Part shown: positions 14,952 to 15,822 of the stretch, piece by piece
Position numbering within the stretch: position 1 is the stretch's first letter
Layout of the letters: every line of letters begins with the position of its first letter
Assembly (NCBI GenBank): GCA_010092775.1
Contig: JAADYZ010000208.1
Coordinates: 1-15,822 of the forward strand
Direction of reading: 5' to 3'
DNA from: Chloroflexota bacterium
Lineage (GTDB): Bacteria > Chloroflexota > Anaerolineae > Aggregatilineales > UBA3940
DNA length: 15,822 nt
Program-made: the position numbers and the translations under genes
Notes under the pieces: model-generated
The model's database searches: none
Seen by the model: the letters and a program-made list of their open reading frames with translations, nothing else
Told to the model about the DNA's origin: nothing

Positions 14952-15503
14952 ATGGCGAAGCGCAGCCGAAGCTGGTACGCCATTCTCGGTCTTCTGACCT
15001 ATGGCCCGATGTCCGGATACGACATCCGACAGATGATCGAACAATCGATCGGCTTTTTCTGGAACGAGAGCTACGGTCAGATCTACCCGATCCTGAAGAC
15101 TTTGGCCGAGGAAGGCCTGGCCACGGTTACGGTTGAACATCAGGACAACAAACCCGATCGCAAAGTCTATGCCATCACGGAAGAGGGATTGGCCGCTCTA
15201 CGCCAACAGTTGACCGAAGCGCCTCGTCCGATGCCGGAGCGCAACGAGATGCTGCTGCATTTGTTCTTTGGGCGCCACGCCGACCACAATGATTTACGCA
15301 CGATGGTCGAAAACTATGCCACCGAACAACGTGAGATGCTGCACGTCTACGACCAAGTTGAGCAGCGCATCCGGAGCCACAATCATCCTGACCTGCCCTA
15401 TTGGGAGATCACCCTCAACAATGGTCGTCACCAGGCCCGCGCCATGATGGCCTGGGCCGAGGAAACGCTCAAGAGTCTGGCTGAGCTTAAGAACGCTGAT
15501 TAG
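14952..15503 (+). CDS. PadR family transcriptional regulator
   Basis: Predicted dimeric winged-helix repressor of 183 residues. The ATG at 14952 is chosen because AAGGAG (14939-14944) precedes it by 7 nt; the frame stays open upstream without such support. Residues 6-80 are the PadR DNA-binding domain: SWYAILGLLTYGPMSGYDIR, FFWNESYGQIYPILKTLAEEGL (the recognition helix and wing lead-in), then DRKVYAITEEGLAALR. The C-terminal half (about 90-180) is the helical dimerisation domain of the PadR/AphA longer subgroup (MLLHLFFG, HVYDQVEQRI, MAWAEETL). It is divergent from ppdK and is followed after 56 bp by a membrane protein gene on the same strand. The inverted repeat upstream suggests autoregulation. 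The inducer is unknown. Confidence 0.93.
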   Translation: MAKRSRSWYAILGLLTYGPMSGYDIRQMIEQSIGFFWNESYGQIYPILKTLAEEGLATVTVEHQDNKPDRKVYAITEEGLAALRQQLTEAPRPMPERNEMLLHLFFGRHADHNDLRTMVENYATEQREMLHVYDQVEQRIRSHNHPDLPYWEITLNNGRHQARAMMAWAEETLKSLAELKNAD

Positions 15504-15559
15504 CTTGCCCCTCCCAAGCAACTTCAAGTACACTCGCCCGGAATCAGAAAGAGAACCCT

Positions 15560-15822
15560 ATGCGACGAGCAATGTTGGTCGTTTTTATCAGTGCTGTTTG
15601 GCTGGCGATCGTCAGCATCTACACCATTTTGACCCAGTTTGTGCTGCGCCAGCCCCTGGCCCCAGCAGATGATGCAGCGGCTTTCGAGGCCGCTATCCGC
15701 AGGGAAATGGTCGCCGCGGTTGAACGCGACGAGGCCGTTGGGGTCGCGGGCATTCTGCTGGAAGGGGCTGCCCCCGTTGCAGAGATCTACGCGGGCAGCG
15801 CAAACCTGGAAGCAGGTCGACC
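15560..15822 (+). CDS. N-terminus of a membrane-anchored protein, possibly beta-lactamase-related serine hydrolase (cut by window end)
   Basis: From the ATG at 15560 the frame runs open to the window edge (87 codons). It starts MRRAMLVVFISAVWLAIVS, one hydrophobic segment (residues 4-26) after two arginines, giving an N-in anchor or uncleaved signal. About residues 44-60 are charged helix. GVAGILLEGAAPVAEIYAG, followed by SANLEAGR, resembles the opening strands of class C beta-lactamase/serine hydrolase folds (G-v-v-dG...y..G.a..e.gr.). The catalytic SxxK would lie beyond the window, so this is inference. The ribosome binding site is weak (AAAGAGA at 15548-15554). It lies 56 bp after padR, likely on the same transcript. 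Confidence 0.6.
   Translation, partial: MRRAMLVVFISAVWLAIVSIYTILTQFVLRQPLAPADDAAAFEAAIRREMVAAVERDEAVGVAGILLEGAAPVAEIYAGSANLEAGR

Overview
The window reads as a chromosomal segment of a moderately GC-rich bacterium. My best guess is Chloroflexota (Anaerolineae-like). The grounds are the mix of a kinase/AAA/TPR regulator, class III cyclase signalling, a menaquinone-type UbiA prenyltransferase, pyruvate phosphate dikinase and membrane-anchored c-type cytochrome, together with codon use. This placement is inference; there is no rRNA or other phylogenetic marker. No tRNA, rRNA, CRISPR array, insertion sequence or phage gene was found.

Layout. 1-2902 (+): C-terminal part of a large signalling protein, with the tail of a Ser/Thr kinase, an AAA/STAND-type ATPase and a long helical-repeat region. 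2912-3418 (-): a kinase C-lobe remnant, facing it tail to tail, that has lost its N-lobe and start. 3524-4938 (+): a good sigma70-type promoter and an unusual PAS-UbiA fusion of MenA type. 4968-5664 (+): a strong inverted repeat followed by a TetR/AcrR regulator. 5731-8521 (+): a radical SAM protein with a four-cysteine C-terminal extension, then two unrecognised proteins that overlap by ATGA and are related to each other. 8514-9578 (-): a response regulator-adenylate cyclase. 9806-10714 (+): a membrane-anchored dihaem cytochrome c. 10854-11396 (+): MsrA with a clear terminator. 11438-11992 (-): a GNAT acetyltransferase. 12072-14768 (-): pyruvate phosphate dikinase. 14952-15503 (+): a PadR regulator divergent from ppdK. 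15560 to the right edge (+): the start of a membrane-anchored protein resembling the N-terminus of beta-lactamase-related serine hydrolases, unfinished in the window.

How the genes may work together. Most units look like independent housekeeping or accessory genes: quinone synthesis and electron transfer (PAS-UbiA, cytochrome c), oxidative repair (MsrA), carbon metabolism (PPDK) and signalling (kinase/AAA, cyclase). The best candidate for an undescribed system is 5731-8521, a radical SAM/SPASM-like enzyme followed by a translationally coupled pair of homologous proteins of unknown function. The second notable item is the sensor domain joined to a membrane prenyltransferase. Several inverted repeats sit exactly at promoters or gene ends and are listed as candidate operators or terminators.

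Gene-free stretches are all under 300 bases. The largest are about 3419-3645 (promoter plus remnant-like sequence) and 9579-9805 (nothing convincing beyond the ribosome binding sites of the flanking genes).
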